From Gyrodactylus bullatarudis (taxonomy: Eukaryota > Platyhelminthes > Monogenea > Gyrodactylidea > Gyrodactylidae): a DNA stretch of 64,000 nt. The stretch covers positions 298,436 through 362,435 of the forward strand of contig SSNU01000041.1 of the NCBI GenBank assembly GCA_012064415.1. Direction: 5' to 3'. Below the pieces are notes generated by a model. The model worked only from the letters and a program-made list of their open reading frames with translations. It did no database searches and was not told where the DNA came from. The position numbers and the translations under genes were made by a program. The stretch's first letter is position 1, and each line of letters begins with the position of its first letter. Shown here piece after piece: positions 25,648 through 36,603 of this stretch.

Positions 25648-26084
25648 AACTGTATTCAGAATAAATTTAGATTTACTAGAAAAATGTTGTCATAAACGAA
25701 CAAAAATCTAATCATATTTTGTCATTTTTGTTTTAAAAGATTCATAATTTCAAATTCAAATCAAAAGTAATTTTTTGGATAGAAATTATTCAATCTCTAG
25801 TTGATTTTACTGATATTTTAAAATAGAGATTGGAACTATTGATTCTAAAAATATACAATTCTCAACAATTCACATTCAAAATATATTTTAAAAATCGACA
25901 GAAAAAGCTGTCTTTAAATACTCATTAGAATTTCTAGTCTACTAAATATTTTCAAACTTTCATTTGTTTTCGAATATCAAAACATAGGTTTGTAAGAATT
26001 TAAATTTCAATAATTTTTAACTTCCATCACGAGATTACAGAGTTTGTAATATGATTCTCATATTATGAGACGAAAAAAGTCCCT
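25648..26084. other. Intergenic AT-rich DNA between UBE2R and a LINE fragment
   Basis: No gene seen. It holds the UBE2R promoter side and the 5' truncation point of the reverse-transcriptase fragment. Confidence 0.5.
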
Positions 26085-27097
26085 TGTGCAGTAATCTACC
26101 TTGATATCGAGAAAGCGTTTGATAAACTTCCTTTCGCAATCATTCAAGAGGTTCTTCTACATCACAATATTAATCCTTACATTATTAACCTAACAATGTC
26201 TTTCCTTTCGAAGAGAAATCAACAAGTTATATTTAATGGTAATTTATCTGACTCGACGTCAATCAACTCAGGGGTGCCTCAAAGATCTTTATCGGACCTT
26301 TTATCTTCAACCTCATATTCTCAAATGTATCACCTTCAGCCCCTCATATCAAATACTTTAAGTACGCAGATGACATCAAGATACTGATCCCGATTCAAGA
26401 TGGGTATGAACCTATATACAATGAGATTTCCCACATTGAAAACTCACTTTGGAAGATAGGTCTAAAAATCAATCACGCCAAAACTCAAATCATGTTTCTT
26501 AAAGGCTCTCCAACTCCTGACCAGCCATTGCCATATAAAACAGTCACAATTATCAAGGATCTTGGCCTTTTCTATGATAATAAACTGAACACAAACAACC
26601 ATTCCATTGAAGTCCTCAAAACGACAAGGTGTAAGAGTTACTTCATAAGGAGATTTGTTATTAACCCCGATTTACGGATTTCTCTTTTTAAATCACTCAT
26701 ACTACCCTATCTTGACTACGGATCTGGAATTCTCTGTGATCTCCCTGTTGGCACTTCCAAAAAGCTCGAACGTATTCAATACATTTATCTCAGAACATGC
26801 TTCGGCCCACTACCTTATTATGATTTACTTGAGCGGGCTAAATTATTTCCTCTCTGGCTTAGACGCATCTCAGCCTCTGCGTTCCTGTACTCTAAGTATG
26901 CTACTCAACCAAATGGCCATTACAACCTGCGCTCAGCAAGGGGATACTCTATACTACTTAATGTACTCCTCCCCCTTCGCACAAGATTTCAAATTAACTT
27001 TTCTCAGTTTAAAGATAAAAACATTGCCAACATTTGCTCATATTTAATATCATTTGTACCAGATAATCACGATATGCTCAATAATTATTTCAAATAA
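26085..27097 (+). mobile_element. Degenerate non-LTR (LINE) reverse transcriptase fragment
   Basis: Reading frames contain VIYLDIEKAFDKLP (RT motif A region), SINSGVPQRS (motif B, normally GVPQGS), then KYADDIKILI (motif C, YADD) and a thumb-like region with KDLGLFYDNKLNTNNHS. The motif B and motif C segments are in different frames; a single-base deletion near 26287-26290 accounts for the shift. The 5' part of the element, including any endonuclease, is absent. The end at 27097 is a stop codon followed by A-rich sequence, and a DNA transposon begins at 27111. Inactive copy. Confidence 0.85.
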
Positions 27098-27110
27098 AAA
27101 TCTAGTATAA

Positions 27111-27831
27111 ATATGTTGTGTACCAAGTTAGAAGAACGTACAAAGTTGGAAGAAAAATTAATAGGGGACGGGGGTCTCTTTACCTCTCTGCCCCTTTCTC
27201 GGGTTTACGTGTAATTTCACTTTTTTTGTTTTTTTTTCACAGGGGGGAATACATTCCCTCTCTACTCTGTGTATGCTTGATGTATGCTCTACATGAAAAT
27301 GCTGTCAAAAAGCAATTTCAGTATCTATTACTTTTATGAAAAATTTTATATTTCTGGAATTCTTGGAAATAACTTGAAATATGATTAAACTCAATCATTA
27401 TGTATGATGCGACCACTCTTTAGAATCACAATTTAATTTTTCATCTTTTCGGACAGGTTTCGAGATTTTTAATTCATAATAAGTTAAGAAACTCGAAAAA
27501 AAGGTTATTATTTATTTTTACAACTATTACTGTTATGACACTTGCAGTTACAGAGTATATTAAGCTTCCTACATTTGCATGATTTAGCTGTACATCCAGT
27601 TGTGCAGTTACATTTTGTGGAACCTTGTCCATCAGACCTCGACTGCTTTATGCACAACTGGATGTACAGCTAAATCATGCAAATGTAGGAAGCTTAATAT
27701 ACTCTGTAACTCCAAGTGTCATAACAGTAATAGTTGTAAAAATAAATAATAACCTTTTTTTCGAATTTCTTAACTTATTATAAATTATTAATCCAACTTT
27801 GTACGTTCTTCCAACTTGGTACACAACATAT
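27111..27831. mobile_element. Non-autonomous DNA transposon with 40-bp terminal inverted repeats
   Basis: Terminal inverted repeats 27111-27150 and 27792-27831 match over 40 bp with one mismatch. Inside is a second, larger inverted repeat (27471-27606 and 27651-27786). Flanks are A/T-rich, so the target-site duplication could not be fixed. No transposase frame remains. Confidence 0.75.
27471..27786. repeat. 136-bp internal inverted repeat with Cys-rich coding remnant
   Basis: Arms 27471-27606 and 27651-27786 are reverse complements with few differences, loop 44 nt. On the plus strand the right arm reads as a Cys-rich string (CTTGCTAKSCKCRK, then LCNSKC), the spacing of CXC/CRC-like domains often carried by transposon proteins. 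The left arm encodes nearly the same on the minus strand. It looks like a duplicated, inverted transposon gene fragment. Confidence 0.7.
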
Positions 27832-28259
27832 ATATTTGAAAAATAATGATAAACGTACTCACAAGTAATCATTTTTTATTATTTGCTTATGTATCGCTCT
27901 TTTCACGTCCTACATGCATAAAAACTTACTACTAGCATAAAAGTTGCATAAGGTGCAGAATGCAAAGCTGTTCCAATTGTACAAGTTTCAATCAGATTTT
28001 TATACTATGCATTTATGTAATCCGTGTTTACTCTCTGCTTGTTGGTCGTCGGATTTGAGAAACAAAACTATACTCTTAGGCATTACTTGATTGACCCTTG
28101 TGACAAAAATTCAAAGTCTTAGTTCTTAAGGTAACAAGAATTCATAGACTTTGTCCAATCAATTAGAATTTGACCTTTTGTCAGTCTTGTAATAACAAAA
28201 CTTTTGTATATAATATTTTTATTAGATACGTTGTAAACATTTGAAGTCGTCTTTGATAC
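27832..28259. other. Intergenic, upstream of cathepsin A
   Basis: AT-rich with no ORF of note. The promoter of the carboxypeptidase gene should lie here; a TATATAATAT stretch occurs near 28206. Confidence 0.4.
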
Positions 28260-29787
28260 ATGAGGGCTAAATTCTTGCTTATATTATTAACCACTTTCAT
28301 TTTACTAGCACATGGGGCACCTCAAGAGGATCTTATAACCACTTTGCCTGGAATAGACCCTCAGCCAACTTTCAAGCAATATTCAGGTTATTTAAGCGGA
28401 CAACATGATAATATCCAGCTTCATTACTGGTTTGTAGAAGCAAACATTGATTCCAAAGCAAAAAATGATCTTCCTCTTGTCCTATGGTTGAATGGAGGTC
28501 CTGGATGTTCTTCAATGGAAGGTTTTTTGTCTGAGAATGGTCCATTCACCGTGCTTCCTGGAGGAAAACTTGAGTCAAATCCCTATTCATGGAACAAATT
28601 TGCAAACATGCTCTACTTGGAGTCTCCTGCTGGTGTCGGTTTTTCTTATGCCAAGGACGGAAATGTCACTGCTGGGGATAATTTAACTGCGGCTAACAAC
28701 CTTGCAGCGTTGGAAAACTTTTTCCAAAAATTCCCAGAATATCAAAATCGAGAATTTTACATCACTGGAGAAAGTTATGGAGGTGTCTACGTACCCACTC
28801 TGGCTAACTTTTTGTTGGAAAAGAGTAAAATCAATCTAAAAGGAATTAAAGTCGGAAACGGTCTTACAAGTTATGATTTCAACGATAATTCACTTTTATA
28901 CTTTGCCAACTATCATGGTTTTATCGAGAGAAAAGTCTGGAAAGACCTGCTTGAATCTTGCTGCACTGACAAGGACAAAGAAATGTGTCGTTTTACTGAG
29001 AGTAGAGATGAAAAATGTGTCCTCTTGGTTTCTCAAGTTGATCAAATTATCAACCACGGTTTTAACATTTACAATATTTTAGACGAATGTTATGGGGGAG
29101 TGAAATACTCTTATAACAATAGTCCTTTCACCCATTATCAAGTAGCTTCAGCGAACCTCTTTCGATCAAACCGCCTTGTTAGCCGAAGAAAAGAATTCTT
29201 TTTTAGGAATCGCAAGTACATAGAAAAACTCGGAGCTGCCCTGCCTAATCTGGTCATCCCTTGCGTGGATGATTCTGCTCTTGTTGACTATTTGAACAAC
29301 AAAGATGTAATGAACGCATTGCATATAAAATCCGGTCTGCCTCAGTTCGAAGTCTGCAGTGAAGAGATCAACATAAACTATAAGAGGGAATATAGTGACT
29401 TGGGCGAGCAATACAAACGTCTACTGAGCAAGGATGTAAGTCAGACGTGTTGTATCAATTATAATTGATTAAGTAATCATTTTATTATCCCTATAGATTC
29501 AAATTGTCCTGTATAATGGTGATATGGATATGGCCTGTAATTTCATAGGGCAGGAATGGTTCATTGATAATTTGAGTCTGAACGAGAAGCAATCAACTAA
29601 TCAATGGCTGTACACTGAAAAAGATGGAACTCAACAAATTGGGGGCTTCCTAAAGGTTTTTACCTCCCATATAAATCCCAAGACTACTCTCAAGTATTAC
29701 ACAGTTAAAGGAGCCGGCCATATGGTCCCCCAAGATAAACCAATTGCATCGCTAGCCCTGTTCAAAAACTTTCTCGGCATTGAATAA
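28260..29787 (+). CDS. CTSA: Serine carboxypeptidase, cathepsin A type (peptidase S10)
   Basis: Two exons, 28260-29435 and 29497-29787 (61-nt intron); 488 aa, close to human CTSA. Cathepsin A is a lysosomal carboxypeptidase that also protects beta-galactosidase and neuraminidase. It starts with a signal peptide (MRAKFLLILLTTFILLAHG). The S10 core is very well kept: QYSGYLSGQ, LWLNGGPGCSS, NPYSWNKFANMLYLESPAG, and nucleophile Ser in GESYGGVYVP. The acid is in YNGDMDMACNF and the His in GAGHMVPQDKP, both in exon 2. N-glycosylation sequons are present (NVTAG, NLTAA). It is among the least diverged proteins in the window. The next plus-strand gene is 1.9 kb away across retroelement debris. Confidence 0.97.
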
Positions 29788-30000
29788 ATGAGACATTTCT
29801 TTTATATACAGCAGCTTTTTCTCATCTAATTTTCTCTGACTAACGATTAACCTCGAGAAAGGCATTTGAAATTTTTCGTAAGATTTTTTGTTTCGCTTGC
29901 CTTTTGTCATTTTTTCTATAAATTTTGACACATTTCAAACATAATTTGGGTATTATATAAAAATATCTATATAACTTGTAGTTAAGAGATTAATTTTTTA

Positions 30001-30440
30001 AGAAAAAGTTTAAAGGTGATGGTTTTAGTAATGATTTAAGTACAGAGTTAACTGATCTCATCAATCAACATTATAACAACATAAAATTGAAAATTGTATT
30101 TAAAACTGAGAGATTGTTTAACCTAATTCATAAAGATTTACTGAAACCTGAAGAGAAAACTCTATTGATTTATAAATTCCAATGTTACTGTGGAGCTACA
30201 TACATAGGACGTACAATTAGGAAGTTGTCAACTAGAGGGAACGATCATCCTAATAAAGACACAGCGGTCACTGACCAGGCATCTAAGACAGGAAGGACAT
30301 GAAGCTTCAATCTCAAACTATTTTATTTTATACAAAAATGCAGGGGATGACAGTACAGACGTTTGGGTGAAGGAGAAATTCTTCACAAATAGATATAAAC
30401 CAAACTTATGTGTCCAAAAAAACTATTCTTATAATCTTCA
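30001..30440 (+). mobile_element. Penelope-like element remnant with GIY-YIG-like tail
   Basis: The frame 30087-30302 carries KFQCYCGATYIGRTIRKLSTR, the usual C-terminal motif of Penelope-like elements (Cys-rich lead-in plus YIG and a downstream Arg). After a frameshift near 30300 a second frame continues with KEKFFTNRYKPNLCVQ, matching the element's terminal segment. No polymerase part is attached. Truncated and broken. Confidence 0.7.
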
Positions 30441-30609
30441 ACTACCTTGCCTATGTGAGCTTTTTCACTTTTCTCTCCACTATTGCTTATTATTGGAGAG
30501 TTTTGGTGTTTTTTCAGCTCACATTATATTCTTAGATTTTCAACTTTTACTATACTTCTTTGGAAATTTGTAAAATATTATTTTCAATGAATTTTAAACT
30601 TTATTATTA

Positions 30610-30660
30610 TTTATGTGTCACTTCTGATGAACCATAAAGAAATGTACATTGTACATTTGG
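30610..30660. repeat. Dispersed repeat, copy 1
   Basis: About 45 bp here match 58033-58075 with few changes (shared core gatgaaccataaagaaatg), placed just after the Penelope-like remnant, so probably part of that element's 3' end. Confidence 0.6.
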
Positions 30661-30924
30661 TGAATTATCAGGGAATAAAATACCTATTCTTCTATACCTA
30701 CAAATATGATTTTAAGCGGATTTTCGGACGTCAAATTACGTAAATCACATCATCGCCAAAATTCCTCTGATGATTCTCCTAAATACATCATCAGGATAAA
30801 GACTGAAAATTTTATTGTCATATGGAGAAAAGTTTATCATTTCAAGTACAAGAGAAAACCTAAGGCTGTAATTTACGTAGCTAAGGCTGATCCTCGCAAT
30901 AAAGCTCTAAAAACTAAATTTTGA

Positions 30925-31694
30925 TACGTTAGTATTTTTCGCGATAAATAACTCGCCAAGTTTTTTGGTTACCACTGTAACATCAGAGAATAACTTTAAA
31001 AACCCACAGTCTCCAGGTCTCACAATACTACGACTTTATTAAAAACCATGTTTACTGAACCTGAATAGAACTGAAAAAAAACCAATTTTTCTGATGGATA
31101 GCTCAACATTTTGATCAGTCATTGTCAATACAAATTCCAAAAGAGTGAACGATTAAAATTGAATTTTAGAAGGGAAAAGTTGTTGGTATTCAATGATTCG
31201 ATTTTCTAATCACATGAAAAAGTAGTTGAACTTGTACGAGAAAAATTACTCTTTCATTGAATTTTGAAATTCAATGAAATAACAATTGCGAAATTAGTAG
31301 ATAGAGACTTTCTCTATGTATTCAATTTACATCAACAAAAAGAGACCGTGAAAGTGCGCTCTCTGCTGCTTTGATGAGAATACAATGAAAATTCTGACTA
31401 TTATTATTATTAATATTATAGAGTCTACAAGAAGAAAAAGAAGAATATGAAAAAGATCATCGATAGAGAACAAAACCATTTTATGTGTGATCAAATTTAT
31501 TTATTCAACTGACATGATTGGTCGATAAAAGAATCGAATAACTAAGAAACATTCATCTCATTCTCAGAGTAGATTTCTGATATAGCAGAGTGAAATTTTA
31601 TCTGATCATTGTATAATTCAATCATCACTGGGTGATATCAAATTTGGCTTGGTTTTTTCTCCATTCAAGCATCATAGCAAAATACAGTAGCTTA
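30925..31694. other. Intergenic AT-rich DNA
   Basis: No gene or clear repeat recognised. A short basic frame just before it (30706-30924) has no recognisable family and is not called. Confidence 0.5.
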
Positions 31695-32126
31695 ATGGTC
31701 ACTGCGAGTGAACCTACCCCAGAGGTTCAAACTCTCTACAAGCCTCAGTTTAATTTGGCAGAAATTTCAGAGAAATGCACAAATCGAAACTTTATCGACT
31801 TTCAGACATCAGGTATCCTTGGCTCAGTTTCATATGATCCAGCCTCGGCAATCAATGCTGCGTTGAAGGCAACGCTAAGCCAAAAGAATTTGTGCATAAT
31901 AAATTCTAGGAATAATAGCTCTCCTAACCTGACTAGTAATTGCAATTCAAGCATAGAGGATAATCTTGCATCCTTGGCCAATGGAATAAATTTAGCAGAA
32001 AAGCAGAAGATTGTCAATTCAGTTACATCAAAATTGGGCAATTTCAAATATACGAATATCACATCTACAACTAATGTAAACAACCATGCAACCAACAATA
32101 ATGGAAGTATAAACAAAAGAGGTTAG
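31695..32126 (+). CDS. Hypothetical Ser/Asn-rich protein, 143 aa
   Basis: Open from the ATG at 31695 (MVTASEPTPEVQ) to a stop at 32126. I do not recognise it. No signal peptide or membrane span is seen; the composition is soluble, with a low-complexity Asn/Thr tail and a possible helix around NLAEKQKIVNSVTSKL. The frame could continue by splicing at the donor near 32121 (phase 1), but no downstream exon fits that phase up to the next gene, so it may be complete. An upstream non-ATG extension was ignored. It could also be the 5' part of the next gene with an exon I cannot place. Confidence 0.5.
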   Translation: MVTASEPTPEVQTLYKPQFNLAEISEKCTNRNFIDFQTSGILGSVSYDPASAINAALKATLSQKNLCIINSRNNSSPNLTSNCNSSIEDNLASLANGINLAEKQKIVNSVTSKLGNFKYTNITSTTNVNNHATNNNGSINKRG

Positions 32127-32342
32127 TAGTCTAATACGCATTTTTAATAAAATAGGCTGTATTGAATAAAAAAACAGATTTATCAAAAAATCTTAGCCTA
32201 GAGTGGTTGATTCCAATAGAAGAATTTGAGAGAAGAAATACTGGATCATGTTGTGTGGTGGTAACTAATACTCTCGTTTTAAATTCAAATTAGAAAGTGT
32301 CTAAAAATTAAATTAACTACTGGAATATTGATTGAGAGATAA

Positions 32343-32706
32343 ATGATTTTTAACATGCTATGGCCAAGAAGAAATCAACCACCACCACCCATAAAAGCTG
32401 AAAGTTTTGAGAAATTAAATGGCGAGCGGAAAGGGGACTCTGAAAAGTTGGGCGAAACTCGTAAGAGAAGGACCGTTGCTAAAAGGGATGCTGGTTAGTT
32501 CATATTAAAAAAATGAATGATATTTTTTCAATTTTAGAAACGAGTATAACTTTCTTTCATTATTAGAGTGTCAGTTTGTAACAAAGAAAGGAAGATCAAC
32601 AGCGACGTATGAACAGGCCTTGAAAAAAATGGCAGAACTCATGACAGATGTCGAGTTAACCGAAGAAGTATTAGATGATTTACGTGATAGATTTGATATT
32701 AGTTAA
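32343..32706 (+). CDS. Hypothetical small basic/acidic protein, 96 aa
   Basis: Two exons, 32343-32493 and 32567-32706, intron 73 nt. The N-terminal half is basic and Pro-rich (PRRNQPPPP, TRKRRTVAKR, a possible nuclear signal). The C-terminal half forms an acidic amphipathic helix (ALKKMAELM, then ELTEEVLDDLRDRFDIS). It looks like a small nuclear or complex-associated subunit, but I cannot assign a family. A stop codon lies in frame directly before the first ATG, so the gene is modelled as separate from the preceding one. Confidence 0.55.
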
Positions 32707-32936
32707 AAACTTATTTACCCCTCCAAAAACATTTTGCATTCAGATTTAAAATTGAGGATCAGAATTTCATTTCGAGACGATATCATGAATCGTGATTCAC
32801 AATGGAAATATGCTCCATTAAACTTGAAATTTATTATATTGTATAAAATATATATACTATAAAATTTATACTATAAATCTATAATCAAATTAATATGTAT
32901 CTATTGTTAAATTTATTATATTTTTGTATGATTCCA

Positions 32937-33563
32937 TTACGTTCTTTTGAATAATTGCCAAAAAGAATGGCTATCTTCTTCAATGTTGCTAGAAGAGCCA
33001 CGGTTGAAGAATGAATTTTCTCTTACGCTAGGGTTGCCTCTTTCAATTTTTTGTTTCTTTTCCAATTCTGGTAATGCATCAGATCTTTTGGACAATTTTA
33101 TTTTTTCTTTTTCAATTTTTACCTTTAATTCAATTTCCACTCTTTGAATTTCTTCAAGTTGTTTTCTTTTATCCTCTACACATTTGACGAAATATTCATT
33201 TCTTGACTTGAGTTTGTTGCGATTATCAATCAATTTCTTGTACAATGATTGCACATTACTTTTGGTAAGATTTAAACTTATAGACATTTGATTCATTTGA
33301 AATCCGTATGATTGATTCAACAATTCAAAAACAGTCTTAGTCGATTGAGTTATTATCTCAGGGTTGAAGTTAATCAACTTAGAATTTAGATTAATTTCAA
33401 CCACATCCACAAATTCCTTCAGTTTACATTTACAAACACTACATTCTGAGCTAATATTAATTGATGGATTATGTTTAAGACAAAATATGTGGAGACAAGA
33501 TGTCAAATAAGCATTATCATTAATTTTCTCTTGGCAACTCCAAAAATTACAGTGGAATATCAT
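32937..33563 (-). CDS. CCNB1IP1: HEI10/CCNB1IP1-like RING protein (meiotic crossover factor)
   Basis: Single exon, 208 aa. The N-terminal atypical RING is visible: CNFWSC, then LTSCLHIFCLKHN, then SSECSVCKCKL; this matches the HEI10 pattern (CNYRKC, SHIFCDQH, CPAC). A long coiled coil follows at about 95-165 (SLYKKLIDNRNKLK through KEKIKLSKR), then a Ser/Asn-rich tail with SFFNRGSSS and HSFWQLFKRT. In other animals and plants HEI10 marks crossover sites as a SUMO/ubiquitin ligase of the ZMM pathway. The tail is shorter than in mammals (human is 277 aa). Moderately sure; the related RNF212/ZHP family is the main alternative. Confidence 0.75.
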   Translation of the reverse strand: MIFHCNFWSCQEKINDNAYLTSCLHIFCLKHNPSINISSECSVCKCKLKEFVDVVEINLNSKLINFNPEIITQSTKTVFELLNQSYGFQMNQMSISLNLTKSNVQSLYKKLIDNRNKLKSRNEYFVKCVEDKRKQLEEIQRVEIELKVKIEKEKIKLSKRSDALPELEKKQKIERGNPSVRENSFFNRGSSSNIEEDSHSFWQLFKRT

Positions 33564-33850
33564 TTTGAAAGTTTAACTGAAAGCCTCAACATGTTACATC
33601 GTCAGGAAGAGTAAAACAAACTAATTCTCTTTTTCCTAGTACCATACTAGTAAGAAACTTATTAATAATAAGTTAATTATTAAAAATTAAGTAATGGAGC
33701 AATGTTGAGCGATTGGTTCCGAAAAGAAAAATTTGACATTAAGATATTTGATAAGTAATCAGCGGTATATTATCAGGAGTGATAACCTAACTCAAGAAAA
33801 GCGAGAATCAAGTAGAATGAGTATAAAATTAAAGCCAAGTTTATTTTTAG
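33564..33850. other. Intergenic, HEI10 5' flank and RPS4 3' flank
   Basis: 287 bp between the HEI10 start and the RPS4 stop, both on the minus strand. No other gene seen. Confidence 0.4.
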
Positions 33851-34711
33851 TTATTTAGCAATTAGCTTCTTATTTCTAATTCTCTTTTCACGTTCCTCAA
33901 AGATTGTGAGCCTAATACCCTTTCCACGTGGTAGGGAAAGCCAGGGCTTGTTACTTTTGCCAATGATGAAGACATTCTTGAGAGGAGTCGAGAAAGTGTG
34001 TCCAGCACTATCTTTGACGTATATCATTTCAACGGAACCAGGATGTTTTTCCCATTGAGTGATTATTCCAACACGTCCCAAGTTATGGCCTCCTGTAATC
34101 ATGCAGATATTACCTGGCTCAAATTTGATATGATTGAGGATTTTTCCTGTGGCAATATCCAATTGAATAGTATCATTTGCTTTAATTTCAGGGTCTGGAT
34201 AACGAATTGTTCTTCCATCGTGAGTAGTTAAGAAGGGGATTCCACCATGGCCGGTGATGCAGCGCATGACCTTACATAATTTATACTTGGCCTCTTCAGA
34301 TTGAATTCTATGAACGGTGAAGCGACCTTTAATATCATAGATAAGACGGAAATGTTCACCAGTTCTTTCAATCGTTATGACGTCCATAAAACCACATGGA
34401 AATTTTCTATCGGTACGCACCTTGTCGTCGACACGGACAGTTTTCTGAGCAAGAATTTTAGTGCATTCGTCATAAGTTAGGGCATACTTTAATCTATTTC
34501 TCAAGAATATAGATAAAGGTAGACATTCACGTAGTTTATGAGGGCCGCATGATGGTCTTGGAGCATAATTGCCTCCTAATTTTGCAAGACACCAATGTTT
34601 TGGAGCGTTTAATCGTTTTAAATGTTTCTTATGGCCTCTTACCTGTAAAAAAGAAAAGTTTAGTTATTTCAGAATGTAAAACTACAACCATGCAAGATAA
34701 CTTACACCCAT
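33851..34711 (-). CDS. RPS4X: Ribosomal protein eS4 (RPS4)
   Basis: Exon 1 is 6 nt long (34711-34706, coding Met-Gly), exon 2 is 34642-33851; the 63-nt intron follows the second codon. 265 aa, near the usual 263. Small-subunit protein eS4 with an S4-like domain and KOW-type C terminus. Highly conserved strings: [79 protein letters not shown]. An intron right after the start codon is common in ribosomal protein genes. Start codon 135 bp from the divergent TRIC gene. Confidence 0.98.
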
Positions 34712-34846
34712 GTTGCTGAAGAATTATATTGTGCGGTTGAGTAAAAAATCTTAAAACAATAAAAAAATTACTATATTATTTTCAAAAGATAAACAAGCCA
34801 TTGATGTATTATTTAAATTTATTTTATTTTCGCGAATAGATCAACA

Positions 34847-36603
34847 ATGGACACTCAAATAATTCAGGATATTGCTGAATCTGTTTCCAAGTTGAAAATG
34901 TTTCCTTATTTTGATCTATGTAATTTTATTTTAATGAGCATATCAGTGAAGGACGATACACCACAGTGTTGTGAGTATTAAATTTGAAATTATTGAATCA
35001 TTAGAAAATCTTTACTTGACGAATGTATAATTATTTTCTTACAGCTTCCAATACATTCTCTCGTCGCCATCCCTTCGCCTGTTGGCTTGCAACTATGCTC
35101 ATGTGTTATGGCGGGACAATTCTTGCAGCGTTTGTCTGCAGTGAACCTTTGCTCAGTTGTTTTGATGATTATCACTCACTTTTACTTGCAACTCTAGTTT
35201 GGTATTTAATAAATTATGCGCCATTTGATATCGTATACCGATTTTGTAAAATATTTCCGATAAGAGTTTTCATATGTTCACTGAAAGAGATCCAAAGGGC
35301 AAGAAAAATTCATCTCGGAATTCTTCACGGAATGCATCACTTTTCTGGATCTCCTATGACAACAATTCTCCTTGGAGTCCTAAAGGGTGAGTAAATTATT
35401 GGATCTTGGGTATTTCCTCATGCTTCTAGTGGGTTTATTTGAATCAATTAGAATTCAGGCTACCTTTTATTGAAAATTTTTTCTAGTTTTATCATAAAAT
35501 ATGAGCTCTTATTCGATGTTTTTTCCACCCTTTGACCCAGTCTAGTTTTAATATTGTGTGCATAATTTTATAATTTAATATTATCTTCTTAGGCACAGGT
35601 AGTATCCTGTTATATCCCATCTCAAAGTACATCATGGGATTAGACATACCTTTGAAATCACCCTTCTTAGGATCATCTTTGTAAGTGATTTCCAAAATTA
35701 TTCCTACACACTCACCAACAAAAATCTCGTCAAAATTATTATTTTTTCTATTAAATGTCATCTTGTGTACGTTGAATTTTTCTGAAAAACATAAACTAAT
35801 CTCAGTTCGCCCACTGTAATATGTGTACATAAACTAAATATGGTATCCTTCAATATTTGTATGGTTTACACATCAATTAAATGTTCTCTTCGTGGATGAC
35901 GTTAGGTTCTGGTTACTGTGAAATGAAGCTCATTGAACGCCTTGTACGAGGTGTATGGCTGCCTGCATCAACTGAAATTCTTCATCCAACAATGTAAGTG
36001 TTTCTTGGGAAGAGAAAGCATTTAAAGCATGATGAATTGCACCCAGCCAGCCAGTAAGCCATAGATAGCATGGACTATTTTTATTCTATTATCCCAATTT
36101 AATTTGAAGTTCAATCCAATTCATTTCTAATGATTAATGTACTGTATTATTCCATAGGACCACAAAAATGACTCTATTAGCTTCAATTGCCACCTATCTC
36201 AACTTTACTCGAGTTATACCCATGGAGCAAAACTATCTCATTCTCATAATCACTCTGGTTATGATATATTTGAGGTTAGTGATGCCGAAACTAGTTCAAT
36301 TTACATGCTTTAATTAATTTTCATTTTATTTCAAGAATAAGTATGCTCTTGCTAGGCTTGAAGGACCCGTTCCAGCCTTTCGAAAATGTCATTAGTACAA
36401 TATTTTTCGGAGGATTAGTCGATGCAATCAAGAACGCATTTGATAAGCATATTTCAGGTCACAAGTTATCGCAGGATGACCAAAATTCTACGAATATTCC
36501 TGACGGATCAATTGTCCTTGGCTCATCTGACAATACGAGTGCCGCTGACTCGAAAAGTAATCCACAAAAAGACTCTGTAACACTTGATAAAAAGAGAGAC
36601 TGA
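34847..36603 (+). CDS. TMEM38B: TRIC-type trimeric intracellular cation channel (TMEM38)
   Basis: Exons 34847-34970, 35045-35386, 35906-35993, 36158-36274, 36336-36603; 312 aa. TRIC channels sit in ER/SR membranes and carry K+ counter-current during Ca2+ release. Matches: KMFPYFDLCNFIL at the first helix, HPFACWLATMLMCYGGTILA (second helix with the family's Gly-Gly kink), WYLINYAPFDIV, and CSLKEIQRARKI in place of the conserved KEV motif. Later exons hold ERLVRGVWLP and the long last helices up to PFQPFENVISTIFFGG. The tail is hydrophilic. All joins keep phase. Intron 2 (519 nt) contains an antisense open frame described separately. Confidence 0.92.
35492..35830 (-). CDS. Possible nested antisense gene in TRIC intron 2
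   Basis: An open minus-strand frame of 112 codons, with an internal ATG giving about 92 codons from MTFNRKNNNF. It fills most of the 519-nt intron. It reads like a soluble protein (GECVGIILEITYKDDPKKG, YFEMGYNRILPVPKK, WVKGWKKHR) and not like translated intron, but I recognise no family. Possibly a small nested gene, a retrocopy remnant, or chance. Confidence 0.35.
   Translation of the reverse strand: MYTYYSGRTEISLCFSEKFNVHKMTFNRKNNNFDEIFVGECVGIILEITYKDDPKKGDFKGMSNPMMYFEMGYNRILPVPKKIILNYKIMHTILKLDWVKGWKKHRIRAHIL

Noticed and set aside
30706..30924. Plus-strand basic 72-codon frame
   Set aside because: Surrounded by retroelement debris, no recognisable family, no splice partners.
31695..32706. 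Joining the two small plus-strand genes into one model
   Set aside because: The available donor is phase 1 and no acceptor before the second frame fits; an in-frame stop precedes its ATG.
33998..34231. Plus-strand frame over RPS4
   Set aside because: Antisense shadow of a highly conserved ribosomal protein exon.
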